A DNA stretch of 64,000 bases. It comes from Agapanthus africanus (lineage: Eukaryota; Streptophyta; Magnoliopsida; Asparagales; Amaryllidaceae). Shown here in pieces: positions 1 to 10,026 of this stretch. The notes beneath the pieces were generated by a model. It had not been told where the DNA came from. It ran no database searches and was given only the letters and a program-made list of their open reading frames with translations. Every line of letters starts with the position of its first letter. Positions within the stretch are counted from its first letter, which is position 1. The position numbers and the translations under genes are program-made. The DNA lies in contig CM057340.1 of assembly GCA_030015575.1 (NCBI GenBank), positions 753,617,632 through 753,681,631 of the forward strand, given 5' to 3'.

Positions 1-764
1 CCACTACGTCCCTAAACTGGAACAATAGAGCCAATTGCTCTTTTGCCGGATCTAAACGATCCCGTTTAAGTTGATCTTAGCCCCAAATACGGCTAACGTA
101 TCCTTAAGCACTTAAATGGACTATAAAACCCTCAATCAGCTTTGGTTCAAGGGTACATCTCTGAGCTCCTCTGACACATATCGTTGTAATCCTTCAACGA
201 TGTTAGAGAGGTGATGAGTCCCGATGGCCATAAATTAAATGAATCACCATGTCAGGTTGATCTTAGTCCAAAGCAAGACTAACGTATCCTTGACGAATGT
301 TTAAGTTGATCTTAGTCGCAACGCGACTAATGCATCCTTAAACTAAAAAACACCAAACCCAAATCTAAGCAAATACGGATTTGGACTAATCCACGTCCTA
401 CGGGCGACGACATCACTAAGTCTCCGTATACAATCCACGGGCAACCACAAACAAAATAAACATACACGACACGAAGTGAAATTCTGGAGAAGGAGAAAGT
501 TGTTACCGCAAAGCGGTAGCGTAATTAACTGCAGGGGCTTGCGCCTGCAGGGAAGAGCGTCCCCACAATCAAAAACCCCTCAAGCGAGGGGGAATCTGAC
601 AAAGTCTGCTACATCGGCCGCATCCGTCTAAACCTTCGATACACGGTGCCATAAATCAACTTGGCATCTTCGAAGAGGTGGACGGATAAAAACCAAATAG
701 CATCTGCCCCGAACCTCAGGCACGTGACGTCCTAACGTCGCAGGCCGCCGTTCGGAGGGGAACA
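1..764 (-). mobile_element. Tat-like gypsy LTR (B'), partial, runs off the left edge
   Basis: Read on the minus strand this segment is collinear with the starts of the two element B LTRs at 34690 and 61304. Shared blocks include the stretch around 'ccgtccacctc', 'gattccccctc', 'ctgcagttaatta' and 'cccgtggattgta'. It is clearly diverged from both, so it belongs to a different subfamily or an older branch. Its inner end reads ggggaaca at 757-764, which corresponds to the TG...CA terminus of B (tgtttacc on the other strand). Immediately after it the copia LTR resumes at 765, so B' is inserted inside the copia LTR. The expected 5-bp target duplication on this side would be 765-769 (aagtc). The other side is outside the window, so it cannot be checked. 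No coding sequence is present. Confidence 0.8.
77..330. repeat. three hairpin units with covarying arms in the B' LTR
   Basis: Three copies of a unit beginning gttgatct and ending near atcctt lie at about 70-105, 256-291 and 305-338. Each contains an inverted repeat: TTAGCC (77-82) with GGCTAA (91-96); TTAGTC (263-268) with GACTAA (277-282); TTAGTCGC (312-319) with GCGACTAA (323-330). Where the left arm changes, the right arm changes to match. Equivalent units occur in the B LTRs at 35110-35129, 35159-35178 and 61722-61739. Confidence 0.75.
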
Positions 765-1572
765 AAGTCGTGTCGGAGTATAGCCCAGAACACCCTGAGA
801 TAACACTGGAAACCTACCAGTATATCTCGCTTGCCCTGGCCAGGGACTACTCGTGTAATGGCTCTCCTAGACACAGCGCGATGTCAACCCCCAATACCGG
901 GAGAGACGAATCCTGTCTAACCGTCACTGCCTCCAAGTGCTTCGGGACTGCACCCAAAAACTACCTGTTTGCACAGCTCCTTTGAGCCGTGGTAGGGTAG
1001 TAATCAAAGTGCAGTGGGAACACACTCGAGGCGAAGTGACAGTGTCAAGTCAGCGGACTAAGCTGTACTCATGTCACCTGGGAACTGATAACTGACGATA
1101 GGTATATTACCAACCAACAGTTCCCGACGAGTCCTGTCCAGTGTACTCGTAACCTAACGAGCACCCGCATACTATCCCAAGTACGACGTACTAACGGCTG
1201 TGGGACAGACCGTCTCCCACACTGGGATGAGAAGCGCATACGCTAGTCTACTCCGGAGTATCGATGCCCTGTCTCGATAGTCCAACGACCAGGGACCTGT
1301 ATAAGGATGTGCTTATAGATTACCCAGCTCCCACGAGTGCGAGCGCCATCACAACGCTGGTAATCAAGCAAAGATCCTAAGGGCTCTACTAATATGTATA
1401 CCAGCAATATGCTAAAAGAAACACATGCACATATTAAAGCAGAGACAAACCAAGTAGCATACTACCATTTCGAGCAAGATTGTATATACAACTGTGAATA
1501 TCCCAAGCTTCCATTAAGTAATATACAAGCTAGTATGATACAGTAATGGCCTCTAGGGCATATACACTAACA
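765..1572 (-). repeat. copia A 3' LTR, portion inside the window
   Basis: Matches 8837-9644 base for base apart from a single visible substitution. On the minus strand it starts TGTTAGTGTATATG directly after the polypurine tract, giving the canonical TG end. It is interrupted at 764/765 by the B' LTR rather than deleted, because B' ends there with its own CA terminus. The short open frame at 770-985 is an LTR accident repeated in the other LTR, not a gene. Confidence 0.92.
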
Positions 1573-1583
1573 ATCTCCCACTT
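1573..1583 (-). other. polypurine tract of copia A
   Basis: On the minus strand the bases just before the 3' LTR read aagtgggagat and then the LTR's TGTTAG. This is the standard copia plus-strand priming signal, and it lies only a few bases after the gag-pol stop codon. Confidence 0.85.
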
Positions 1584-1586
1584 GCA

Positions 1587-4500
1587 CTAAGGCCATGTAC
1601 TGGCGTATCGAAGACCTATCATCTCGATCAGCCGCTCGAACTGAGTCTGGGGCAAGGCCTTGGTGAATGGATCTGCCGTGTTATCCTCTGATGCAACTCT
1701 CCGGACCTCGATCTCCTGGCGATCCACGATCTCCCTGATCAGGTGATACCGCCTTAAGATGTGTCTGGATTTCTGATGGGACCTGGGTTCCTTCGCTAAA
1801 GCTATAGCCTCGTTGTTGTCGCAATACAGAGGTATTGGGTCAACAATGGACGGAACCACCTGAAGTTCTTTCAAGAACTTCCTCATCCAGACAGCTTCTT
1901 TTGCGCCATCAGATGCAGCGATGTATTCCGCTTCCATAGTCGAGTCAGCAACGGTTTCCTGTTTGGAGCTCTTCCAACACACCGCCCCTCCATTGAGGGT
2001 AAAGACAAAACCCGACATGGACTTGGAATCATCCTTGTCACTCTGGAAGCTGGAGTCAGCAAAGGCCTCAACCTGCAGGTCTTTTCCGCCATACACCAAG
2101 AACATCTCCTTAGTCCTTCTCAGGTACTTGAGAATGTTCTTTACTGCTATCCAATGTTTCTCCCCTGGGTTTGACTGATACCTGCTTACCACACTCAGTG
2201 CATAAGCCACATCTGGTCTGGTACATAACATCGCATACATTATAGAGCCTACCGCAGAAGCGTAGGGTATAATAGACATGCGATCCCTCTCCAAATCAGT
2301 CTTGGGAGACATCTCTTTGGAGAGGGTGATCCCGTGACAAGCCGGTAGATTACCGCGCTTGGAATCTTCCATACTGAATCTCTTCAGTATGGTGTCGATG
2401 TACCTGGACTGCGAGAGTCCTAATATCCTCTTGGATCTGTCACGGTAGATCCGGATACCCAGAATGTAGGAGGCATCACCCAGGTCTTTCATGGAGAACC
2501 TGTGTGACAAGAACCCCTTGACAGATTGTAGCATAGGAATGTCATTTCCTATTAAGAGAATGTCATCCACGTATAACACGAGGAATACTACAGTTCTCGC
2601 TACAAATCTACAATAGATGCATGGTTCATCTGGATTTTTGATAAAGCCAAATTCTTTGACCGTCTCATCAAAACAGATGTTCCAACTCCGCGATGCCTGC
2701 TTGAGTCCATAAATGGACTTGAGCAACTTGCACACCTTTCCGCTGCTCCCACCCTGAATGAAACCCTCTGGCTGGTCCATATAGACACACTCCTCTAAAT
2801 GACCATTTAGAAAAGCTGTCTTTACGTCCATCTGCCAAATCTCATAATCGTGGAAAGCAGCGATGGCAAGAAGGATCCGAATGGATTTCAGCATAGCTAC
2901 TGGAGAAAAGGTTTCGTCATAGTCCAAACCAGGTCGCTGACGAAAACCCTTTGCTACCAGTCTAGCTTTATAGGTCTCAACCTGTCCATCTACACCAATC
3001 TTCCTTTTGAAGATCCACTTGCATCCTACGGGTTTTACCCCGTCTGGAGCAATGTCCAACGTCCATACTTTGTTGGTGTACATGGACTCCATCTCGGTCC
3101 GCATTGCATCCAGCCATTTTACCGAGTCGACGCTCTGAATGGCTTGCTGGAAGCTAGTAGGCTCATCACAATCTAGGATGCAGTCCTCTCTATCCCCGTC
3201 AATGAGAAAACCGTAGTATCTCTCGGGCGGATGAGACTGCCTACTACTCCTGCGGAGCGGCGTAGGAATGTCCTGTTCTTTTGAACCTTCTGGTTCCACT
3301 AAACTTTCAGTAATAGTTTGTGGTTCTGGAATTTCTTCCAGTTCTATTGCGCTCCCACTTATTTCTTTTTCTAAAAACTGATGTTCCAGAAAGTGGGCAT
3401 TGCGAGAAACAAGGACTTTTTGTTCCTCTGCGTAATAGAAAAGATACCCCCTGGAGTTCTTTGGGTATCCCACAAACTTGCACAGTACTGAGCGTGCCTC
3501 GAGCTTGTCCGTATGCTGCTTTTTGACATAAGCTGGACATCCCCAAATCTTCAAGTATTGAAGATAGGGTTTCTTCCCACTCCATAACTCATATGGTGTG
3601 GTAGACACAGTCTTAGTGGGAACACGGTTCAAAAGATATGCAGCTGTTTCTAGCGCATATCCCCAGAAAGATCGCGGTAACTCAGCATTACTCATCATGG
3701 ACCGTACCATATCCAATAGGGTTCGGTTCCGTCTCTCCGATACACCGTTATGTTGCGGGGTGTATGGAGGAGTAAGCTGAGAGAGAATTCCATTCTCTTT
3801 TAAGTAATTCAGGAATTCGGCACTTAGGTATTCTCCTCCTCGATCCGATCTTAGGATCTTGATACTTTTGCCGGTCTGTTTCTCTACTTCATTCTTATAT
3901 TCCTGGAACTTATCAAAAGCTTCGGATTTATGCTTTATTAAGAAGACATGTCCGAATCTTGAGAAATCATCCGTAAAAGTTATGAAGTAAGAAAAACCGC
4001 TTCGCGCATGTGTAGACATTGGACCGCACACGTCGCTGTGTACGAGTCCCAAGAGCTCGCTCGCTCTTTCTCCGTGTCCAGAAAACGGAGCCTTTGTCAT
4101 CTTTCCTTTGAGACAGGATTGACAAGTTGCATACGATTGATATTCGAACGAATCTAAATATCCTTCAGTATGTAACTTAGTCAATCTTCTCTCGTTGATG
4201 TGACCCAGTCTACAATGCCATAAGAAAGTTTTATTAATTTCTGGAGACTTTCTTTTGTGTGTATTCTGGATATTGAAAACCTGTGGTTGGTTTAAAACGT
4301 AAATACCGTTGTTCAATGTACCTGACCCAATCAACACTTGATTAAGGTGAATGTTCACTACATTACTTACAAATGCAAATTCATAACCTTCTTTAGATAA
4401 TAAAGATACAGAAATGATATTACAGGTTGCATTTGGTACATAATAACAACTACGCAAAACCAAAAAGTGTCCATCTGATAATCCCAGGTGATAGTCCCCC

Positions 4501-5555
4501 ACGGCCTCAGCATCCATGCTAGCACCGTTCGCAACTCTGAGGGTCATGTCACCTGCCTTCAAAACTCTACGCTTTCTCAACGCCTGCAAAGAATTACAGA
4601 TATGAGATCCTGATCCGGTATCCAATACCCAGGATGTAGAGTTTATTGATAGACAATTTTCAATAACATACACACCTGAAGCTGAAGCTGCAACTCGCTT
4701 CAAATCCTGTGTTCTGGCTTTCCAAGCCTTGCAATCTTGTTTCCAGTGACCACTTTTGTGACAATAGAAGCATTCTTCCTTCCCCACCAGCTTCCCCGCT
4801 ACCTTTGTTGCTTTACCCTTTCCCTTCGTATCCACTTTACCGACACCGCCCCTTGGTTTGGCGGGGGATTTCTTCTTCTTGCCCTTGGCTTTCGTCCTGG
4901 ACCTAGAAGAGGAAGATCCTCCTACAAACAAAGTGGATGTCTCCCTACCCTTCTGTAGGGTGCCCTCAGCAGTCCTCAACATGTTCAGAAGTTCGGCAAG
5001 TTCAACCTCCTTTCCTTGCATGTTGAAGTTGAGAATGAACTGGGCGTAAGTGGAAGGAAGGGACTGGAGAATCAGATCAGTATAGAGTTCATTCTCCAAC
5101 GTGGTCCCGAGGTCCGCGAGCTCCTCTATGTAGCCGATCATCTTAAGCACGTGGTCCGCTACCGATGATCCGACGGCCAACCTTGCCGAAAAGAGCTTCT
5201 TCGACACTTCGTATCTTGCGATACGAGACTGCTCTCCATACAGTTCTTTTGTATGGAGAAATATGGACTCTAGGTCCATATTCTCGTGCCTCCTCTGATG
5301 GTCGTTGTCCATCGAGGCTAATACGAGGCATTTGGCCCTCGCGCAATCTATCTCCCATGTCTTACGGATTTCTACATCCGCGACGCTGGAGGTGGGACCT
5401 GGGACGGGGGGAGCTTTGGTGGTAAGTATATACCCCAGCTTGTCATAAGTGATAGCCATCTTGACATTCCTGAGCCAATCTTTGTAGTTTGGCCCTGTCA
5501 ATATGTTTTTATCTAATAGTAACTTAAGTCCGGTCATCTTGAATGGTCGCTGCAA
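1587..5555 (-). CDS. copia gag-pol polyprotein, intact (1322 aa)
   Basis: One unbroken frame codes for all the proteins needed for retrotransposition. Residues about 1-220 are a UBN2-type Gag, then a lysine-rich linker and a CCHC zinc knuckle (CFYCHKSGHWKQDC, 262-275). The aspartic protease has DTGSGSH at 312-318. The integrase has its HHCC zinc domain at about 447-481 and D, D, E catalytic residues in HSDVCG (507-512), RSDRGGEY (570-577) and GVSERRNR (from 603). Reverse transcriptase runs about 840-1090 with the active site YVDD at 995-998. RNase H follows with FADSS (from 1164), ADSTMEAEY (from 1203) and CDNNEA (from 1245). The order PR-IN-RT-RH defines Ty1/copia. Length is normal for plant copia. 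The ATG at 5555 is the first in frame and precedes a typical Gag start. I do not assign a lineage with confidence. Confidence 0.96.
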   Translation of the reverse strand: MQRPFKMTGLKLLLDKNILTGPNYKDWLRNVKMAITYDKLGYILTTKAPPVPGPTSSVADVEIRKTWEIDCARAKCLVLASMDNDHQRRHENMDLESIFLHTKELYGEQSRIARYEVSKKLFSARLAVGSSVADHVLKMIGYIEELADLGTTLENELYTDLILQSLPSTYAQFILNFNMQGKEVELAELLNMLRTAEGTLQKGRETSTLFVGGSSSSRSRTKAKGKKKKSPAKPRGGVGKVDTKGKGKATKVAGKLVGKEECFYCHKSGHWKQDCKAWKARTQDLKRVAASASGVYVIENCLSINSTSWVLDTGSGSHICNSLQALRKRRVLKAGDMTLRVANGASMDAEAVGDYHLGLSDGHFLVLRSCYYVPNATCNIISVSLLSKEGYEFAFVSNVVNIHLNQVLIGSGTLNNGIYVLNQPQVFNIQNTHKRKSPEINKTFLWHCRLGHINERRLTKLHTEGYLDSFEYQSYATCQSCLKGKMTKAPFSGHGERASELLGLVHSDVCGPMSTHARSGFSYFITFTDDFSRFGHVFLIKHKSEAFDKFQEYKNEVEKQTGKSIKILRSDRGGEYLSAEFLNYLKENGILSQLTPPYTPQHNGVSERRNRTLLDMVRSMMSNAELPRSFWGYALETAAYLLNRVPTKTVSTTPYELWSGKKPYLQYLKIWGCPAYVKKQHTDKLEARSVLCKFVGYPKNSRGYLFYYAEEQKVLVSRNAHFLEHQFLEKEISGSAIELEEIPEPQTITESLVEPEGSKEQDIPTPLRRSSRQSHPPERYYGFLIDGDREDCILDCDEPTSFQQAIQSVDSVKWLDAMRTEMESMYTNKVWTLDIAPDGVKPVGCKWIFKRKIGVDGQVETYKARLVAKGFRQRPGLDYDETFSPVAMLKSIRILLAIAAFHDYEIWQMDVKTAFLNGHLEECVYMDQPEGFIQGGSSGKVCKLLKSIYGLKQASRSWNICFDETVKEFGFIKNPDEPCIYCRFVARTVVFLVLYVDDILLIGNDIPMLQSVKGFLSHRFSMKDLGDASYILGIRIYRDRSKRILGLSQSRYIDTILKRFSMEDSKRGNLPACHGITLSKEMSPKTDLERDRMSIIPYASAVGSIMYAMLCTRPDVAYALSVVSRYQSNPGEKHWIAVKNILKYLRRTKEMFLVYGGKDLQVEAFADSSFQSDKDDSKSMSGFVFTLNGGAVCWKSSKQETVADSTMEAEYIAASDGAKEAVWMRKFLKELQVVPSIVDPIPLYCDNNEAIALAKEPRSHQKSRHILRRYHLIREIVDRQEIEVRRVASEDNTADPFTKALPQTQFERLIEMIGLRYASTWP

Positions 5556-6043
5556 TTAGGAGAGAGAAAAGAAACACTTTAGCATGATGCTCTTGCAAGT
5601 TTAGAGTGGTTTTTAGTTTGTCTAAACTGGATGGCTCCCACTGTCTCTCGAATCCCTTCTCAAACCATAAAGAAAAGGATTAGCCGGGATCATTCTCACC
5701 GTACAATACTTGCTTAACCGTTCAGCCAGGCCAGTGTCGGTACTTCGAGGGAGGTTTTCCAACGCTTTCGCGAAGTTCCTTAATTAAGTAACCTCTTTTC
5801 CCTGTGGGCGTAGCCCCGCTAACACCTTTCTAGGCACCTACTAGGTTTATAGCATTGATCGTTAAGTGAGAGTTTTCCCGAGGAGTAGCATATACTCACA
5901 GTAGGATCGGGATCCAAATATCATCGCGTGATAAAACCGAAGGAATCCTACCAGAATTATCACACTCCAAATGGTATGCAACGCTAGCAAGTTTCAGTAC
6001 TTATGAAACTCCCGATGTGGATTTTTGCCCCATGCTCTTATGA

Positions 6044-6243
6044 CCTTGGCGTGAGGTCAAAATGTCATAAGTCACATGTCAAGTTCTTCCCATCATTATC
6101 CTGGTTAATTTGAACCCACCCGTACCTACCCTTGACGTAGGCCAAAACGGCAGTACGACTGTCTCAAATCAACGCATTCTATCTATGCAACGGATAAATA
6201 TCCGGCAGCTACCAATCACTATGCCTTGGCGTGAGGTCAAAAT
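6044..6243. repeat. 20-bp direct repeat in the copia leader
   Basis: ccttggcgtgaggtcaaaat occurs exactly at 6044-6063 and again at 6224-6243, 180 bases apart. The surrounding sequence is not duplicated. Confidence 0.85.
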
Positions 6244-7326
6244 ACATAGCTTGAATACTACCGAATATTTAACCGAAATGATGGAGGGCTACGGATGGTT
6301 TTGGCGAAACCGTGAACGTAGTGAACTTGATATAATCGATGGAACGAGATAGCTTTTAAAAGGAGTGGTTCAAGCTCCGCGTTTAAAAGTTTTAGTTTTG
6401 AAAAGAACCGAGTGGTTTTCAAAGTGTTCCAATCGACTTTTACTTGGTTTATTTCTTGCATTAGTTCTTTTAATGCGTCCCATCATTTAATCCTACCATT
6501 GCAGAAAACAACCAAAATATGACGTACGCTTATGCCATTCGCATTCGCCACGGGGCCCCGTCATCACCCGTTAGGTTACTTAACTAACGACAGAGCGGGG
6601 GCTGGGCTAGCGCGGCTGTAAAACATAAGCAACGCCTAAATAGTTATTATATATAAATATATAGCAATGATAGACATTACAGATCACAGATGAATACATT
6701 GGATATACTAGGAATCCGCAATGCGTTCGAGCCTGCAACGCAAAGCGGATTACACGGTCGCGGTGAATAGCCAATACCCCACCCAAGACCCCTACGGGTG
6801 CGGCAAACTACCCGCCAAGCACCCGAAGCGAAGCAACCTCCCTCACCACCGTGAGTAGGCCACTCGGCGCTTCGAGATACCCGGTAGTTTGTGCACCCCC
6901 TCCATGGGTCTATCCTAGGAGCAAAAACAGTAAAAAGAATTATACAATGACGGCTACAACCCCGACCCGGTTGTGCGGCCATACAAAGAATATTATTACA
7001 TCAATTTACATGTTACAAATGAATGAAAGAAAATAACACTCATCTCACATCCAACCCGGCTATTCACCCGCGACAATCCAATCCATTCATATCCACAAAC
7101 CAACAATCACAGATCACAGAGATGTATAACCCCGACTAATCGACTTATAGCGATTAGCCGACGTTCAATACATACAAGCATTACAGATATAACCGATGTA
7201 GTTAAAGTGTAGTGAAGTTCCGAAAAATACGGATTTATAGGCCCCCAAAAGTAAATTTTAGTTCTGGAAAATCTGGGCATATATTATATATCCTGAAAAT
7301 CCCAAAATCAACACATACAGACACTG

Positions 7327-7437
7327 CACGAAAAACGATGCAGAGAGGACATCAAACCGCGGCGGTTCCGCGGCACGAGCCTACCTCGTGCGGCGGAAGG
7401 GCGGCGGTTTGAACGAATCTCTGTGTCGTTTTTCATG
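7327..7437 (-). other. 111-nt imperfect hairpin in the copia leader
   Basis: The outer arms 7327-7360 and 7404-7437 are complementary over most of 34 bases (cacgaaaaacgatgcagag opposite ctctgtgtcgtttttcatg). Inside, 7366-7379 and 7385-7398 form a second stem with one mismatch (ttccgc, then gcacgag opposite ctcgtgc) around a cctac loop. It lies about 165 bases from the primer binding site, where many retroelements carry packaging or dimerisation signals. Function here is inference. Confidence 0.75.
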
Positions 7438-7601
7438 GGTGTTCATAAAAAACCCTGAGATGAATTTACAAATATACAGTTTTTCATTTTGAGCAGAAAA
7501 AATTTCAACAGAAACTAGGGTTTTTCAAAAGTTCGGTTTTTGGATTTTCGGTTTCGAAACTTCGTTACACTTCACTACCTAGCTAGTTTGAGTTTAGTTA
7601 G

Positions 7602-7613
7602 GCTCTGATACCA
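7602..7613 (-). other. primer binding site, tRNA-Met type (copia A)
   Basis: On the minus strand this reads TGGTATCAGAGC, the usual plant initiator-Met PBS, one base inside the 5' LTR. It fixes the inner edge of the LTR at 7615. Confidence 0.92.
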
Positions 7614-7614
7614 C

Positions 7615-9644
7615 TGTAAGTCCGTGTTGCCCACCCCGGTGCTTACGGGGAGGCGGAAAACATAATAAAAATCGGATTTTTAATGACTTAGGCAACATGG
7701 ACTAAGCTTGTGAGGATCTTTGCTAAACATAAACTAGCTAACCCTAACTACAAAGTAGCTAAGTGAAGAAAAGTTATACCTTTGGTCTTTAGTCCTTCTC
7801 TCCTTGCTCCTAGGTATGGTAGAAAGAGTTCACCTTGCTTGTCTTCTCCCGTCAAAGAAGGATCCACTTGAAAGCCACCACATTTAGCTTCAACTCCAAG
7901 CTAGGAGTAACTAGAGTACAAGAAATGCTAAGACTTGAACCCTAGAAGTGAGTAGAGAAGATCAAGAGAGGGTTTTTCTCAAGCCCTTTTTTGTTTCTCA
8001 ACACATGAGAGGGAGAGAGCTTGAGGGAGAGGATGAGCAAGAGAGAGAAAAGATATGATAGAGTGAGAAAAAAATGAGCCATTCTCACTAATATGTGAGG
8101 ATAAGTTTAATTAGATAATTAGCTTGAAAATTGTCATGATAAATCATGAATTGACCATTATCATTTCATTTTTGCAAAGATCAAAGAGCATCTTCCAAAT
8201 GAAATGATTATGGTCAAGTTGTCAACATGGTCAACAAGTCAATGAAGTCAAATTGTCAACAACAACCATGCACAATAATTAAGCTAATTATCAATTAACA
8301 ATAATCCACACAAAATCAATAGGGTTAATAAAATGACAAAGGCCATTAACCCTAAACAAGGTCCTCTCCCCCAATCTCAAGCAACTGTGCATACGCACCC
8401 GCATTCGTGATCCGAGGAACACGAACACAATGAGAAAAACCAATCTCAAATCATATACTAGGATCCGGCTTAAACCAAAGCCCGCTAGTATAGACTGTCC
8501 GGACAGCAAACGTGCACAAGTGCGCGGATGCGAACGAACCCTGTCGCAAAACCATGCGACCTCTACTCGTTTTGCCTAAAGGCGAATAGCTCTCTGTGTG
8601 GGACTCTAAAGACTCGACACTACGCTGGCAGTGGGTTTAACCACAGACCGCAAGCGGCACTAGCTGTACGTAACGGTCCCCAGGTAGATGTCGATAAGAA
8701 GACTGACGAGGTGAACCCCATCTGCACTCCTACTGAGCCTGTATGTGACAGTCTCCGTACAGTCCGGTCTGTTCGTCTGATACATCGCATGGCGGGCCTA
8801 GGGGGGCGGTGAACGTCAGTCCCCTAATAGCGGTACAAGTCGTGTCGGAGTGTAGCCCAGAACACCCTGAGATAACACTGGAAACCTACCAGTATATCTC
8901 GCTTGCCCTGGCCAGGGACTACTCGTGTAATGGCTCTCCTAGACACAGCGCGATGTCAACCCCCAATACCGGGAGAGACGAATCCTGTCTAACCGTCACT
9001 GCCTCCAAGTGCTTCGGGACTGCACCCAAAAACTACCTGTTTGCACAGCTCCTTTGAGCCGTGGTAGGGTAGTAATCAAAGTGCAGTGGGAACACACTCG
9101 AGGCGAAGTGACAGTGTCAAGTCAGCGGACTAAGCTGTACTCATGTCACCTGGGAACTGATAACTGACGATAGGTATATTACCAACCAACAGTTCCCGAC
9201 GAGTCCTGTCCAGTGTACTCGTAACCTAACGAGCACCCGCATACTATCCCAAGTACGACGTACTAACGGCTGTGGGACAGACCGTCTCCCACACTGGGAT
9301 GAGAAGCGCATACGCTAGTCTACTCCGGAGTATCGATGCCCTGTCTCGATAGTCCAACGACCAGGGACCTGTATAAGGATGTGCTTATAGATTACCCAGC
9401 TCCCACGAGTGCGAGCGCCATCACAACGCTGGTAATCAAGCAAAGATCCTAAGGGCTCTACTAATATGTATACCAGCAATATGCTAAAAGAAACACATGC
9501 ACATATTAAAGCAGAGACAAACCAAGTAGCATACTACCATTTCGAGCAAGATTGTATATACAACTGTGAATATCCCAAGCTTCCATTAAGTAATATACAA
9601 GCTAGTATGATACAGTAATGGCCTCTAGGGCATATACACTAACA
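7615..9644 (-). repeat. copia A 5' LTR, complete (about 2.03 kb)
   Basis: It is bounded on the plus strand by tgtaag at 7615, next to the primer binding site, and aaca ending at 9644, giving TG...CA ends. The outer 808 bases are repeated at 765-1572. The remaining inner 1.2 kb has no partner in the window because the left LTR is interrupted. No gene is supported inside it; the open frame 8809-9057 is the same LTR accident seen at 770-985. Confidence 0.88.
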
Positions 9645-9800
9645 CCTAACCCCAGCCCCAGCTAAACCCCAACCCCAGCCCTAACCCTAACCCCAGCCCC
9701 AGCCCCAGCCGCAGTCGAACCCCAACCCTAACCCCAACTGCAACCCCTGCCGAACCCCAACTCCAACCGCAACCCCAGCCCCAGCCATCAACCCTAGCCC
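9645..9800. repeat. C-rich degenerate hexamer tract
   Basis: Repeated units such as aacccc, agcccc and ccctaa run for about 150 bases. It resembles decayed telomere-like or proline-codon repeats but has no regular seven-base plant telomere array. It is the site copia A inserted into. Confidence 0.7.
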
Positions 9801-9851
9801 TAAATAATCAAAAATTTCTTTAATTTAGTTGAAGATGTACTAACCTGAACG

Positions 9852-9940
9852 GCGGTGGCGACGACGAGAACGGCGGCGGCGACAACGAGATCGGCGGCGA
9901 CGACGAGAACGGCGGTGGCGACGACGAGAACGGCGGTGGC
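9852..9940. repeat. GC-rich trinucleotide-type minisatellite
   Basis: Units of about 18 bases, cggcggtggcgacgacgagaa and close variants, repeat about five times and keep a reading frame. On the minus strand this gives a repeated Ser/Pro stretch that may be the first exon of the CACTA 1 transposase gene. It ends at a possible splice donor (gttagt on the minus strand). Confidence 0.6.
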
Positions 9941-10026
9941 GATTTGGGGATTTTGTTTCGCGTGCGATCGAGAGAGGGAGAAAGAGATATGGGCGTAGGC
10001 GATCGATCTGTGCCCTTTATTAAATC

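Larger units (their letters stand above)
5556..7601 (-). other. long untranslated leader of copia A
   Basis: Two kilobases lie between the primer binding site and the gag-pol start, with no convincing coding sequence. It contains a duplicated 20-mer (6044-6063 and 6224-6243) and a long imperfect hairpin (7327-7437). Many short upstream ATGs would be expected to hinder scanning translation. A leader this long suggests either splicing or internal initiation, which the sequence alone cannot decide. Confidence 0.7.
765..9644 (-). mobile_element. Ty1/copia retrotransposon A, nearly complete
   Basis: An LTR retrotransposon on the minus strand: 3' LTR (visible part 765-1572), polypurine tract, one intact gag-pol frame, a 2 kb leader, a tRNA-Met-type primer binding site and a 5' LTR (7615-9644). 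The 808 bases shared by the two LTRs differ by eye at only one position (A at 789, G at 8861), and the 1322-residue frame has no breaks. The insertion is therefore recent and possibly still competent. The rest of the 3' LTR lies beyond the left edge because B' is inserted at 764/765. The right flank is cctaa (9645-9649); its partner duplication is outside the window. The element sits in the C-rich end of a CACTA element. Confidence 0.93.

Noticed and set aside
770..985. 71-residue frame, repeated as 82 residues at 8809-9057
   Set aside because: Both lie in the two copia A LTRs, have no recognisable domain, and are near-identical only because the LTRs are.
8836..9644. Reading the copia LTR as only about 809 bp long
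   Set aside because: The primer binding site sits at 7602-7613, so the 5' LTR extends to 7615. The shorter match on the left is due to B' interrupting that LTR.
9645..9800. Telomere-like ccctaa repeats
   Set aside because: Units are irregular aacccc/agcccc hexamers without a run of the plant seven-base telomere repeat.
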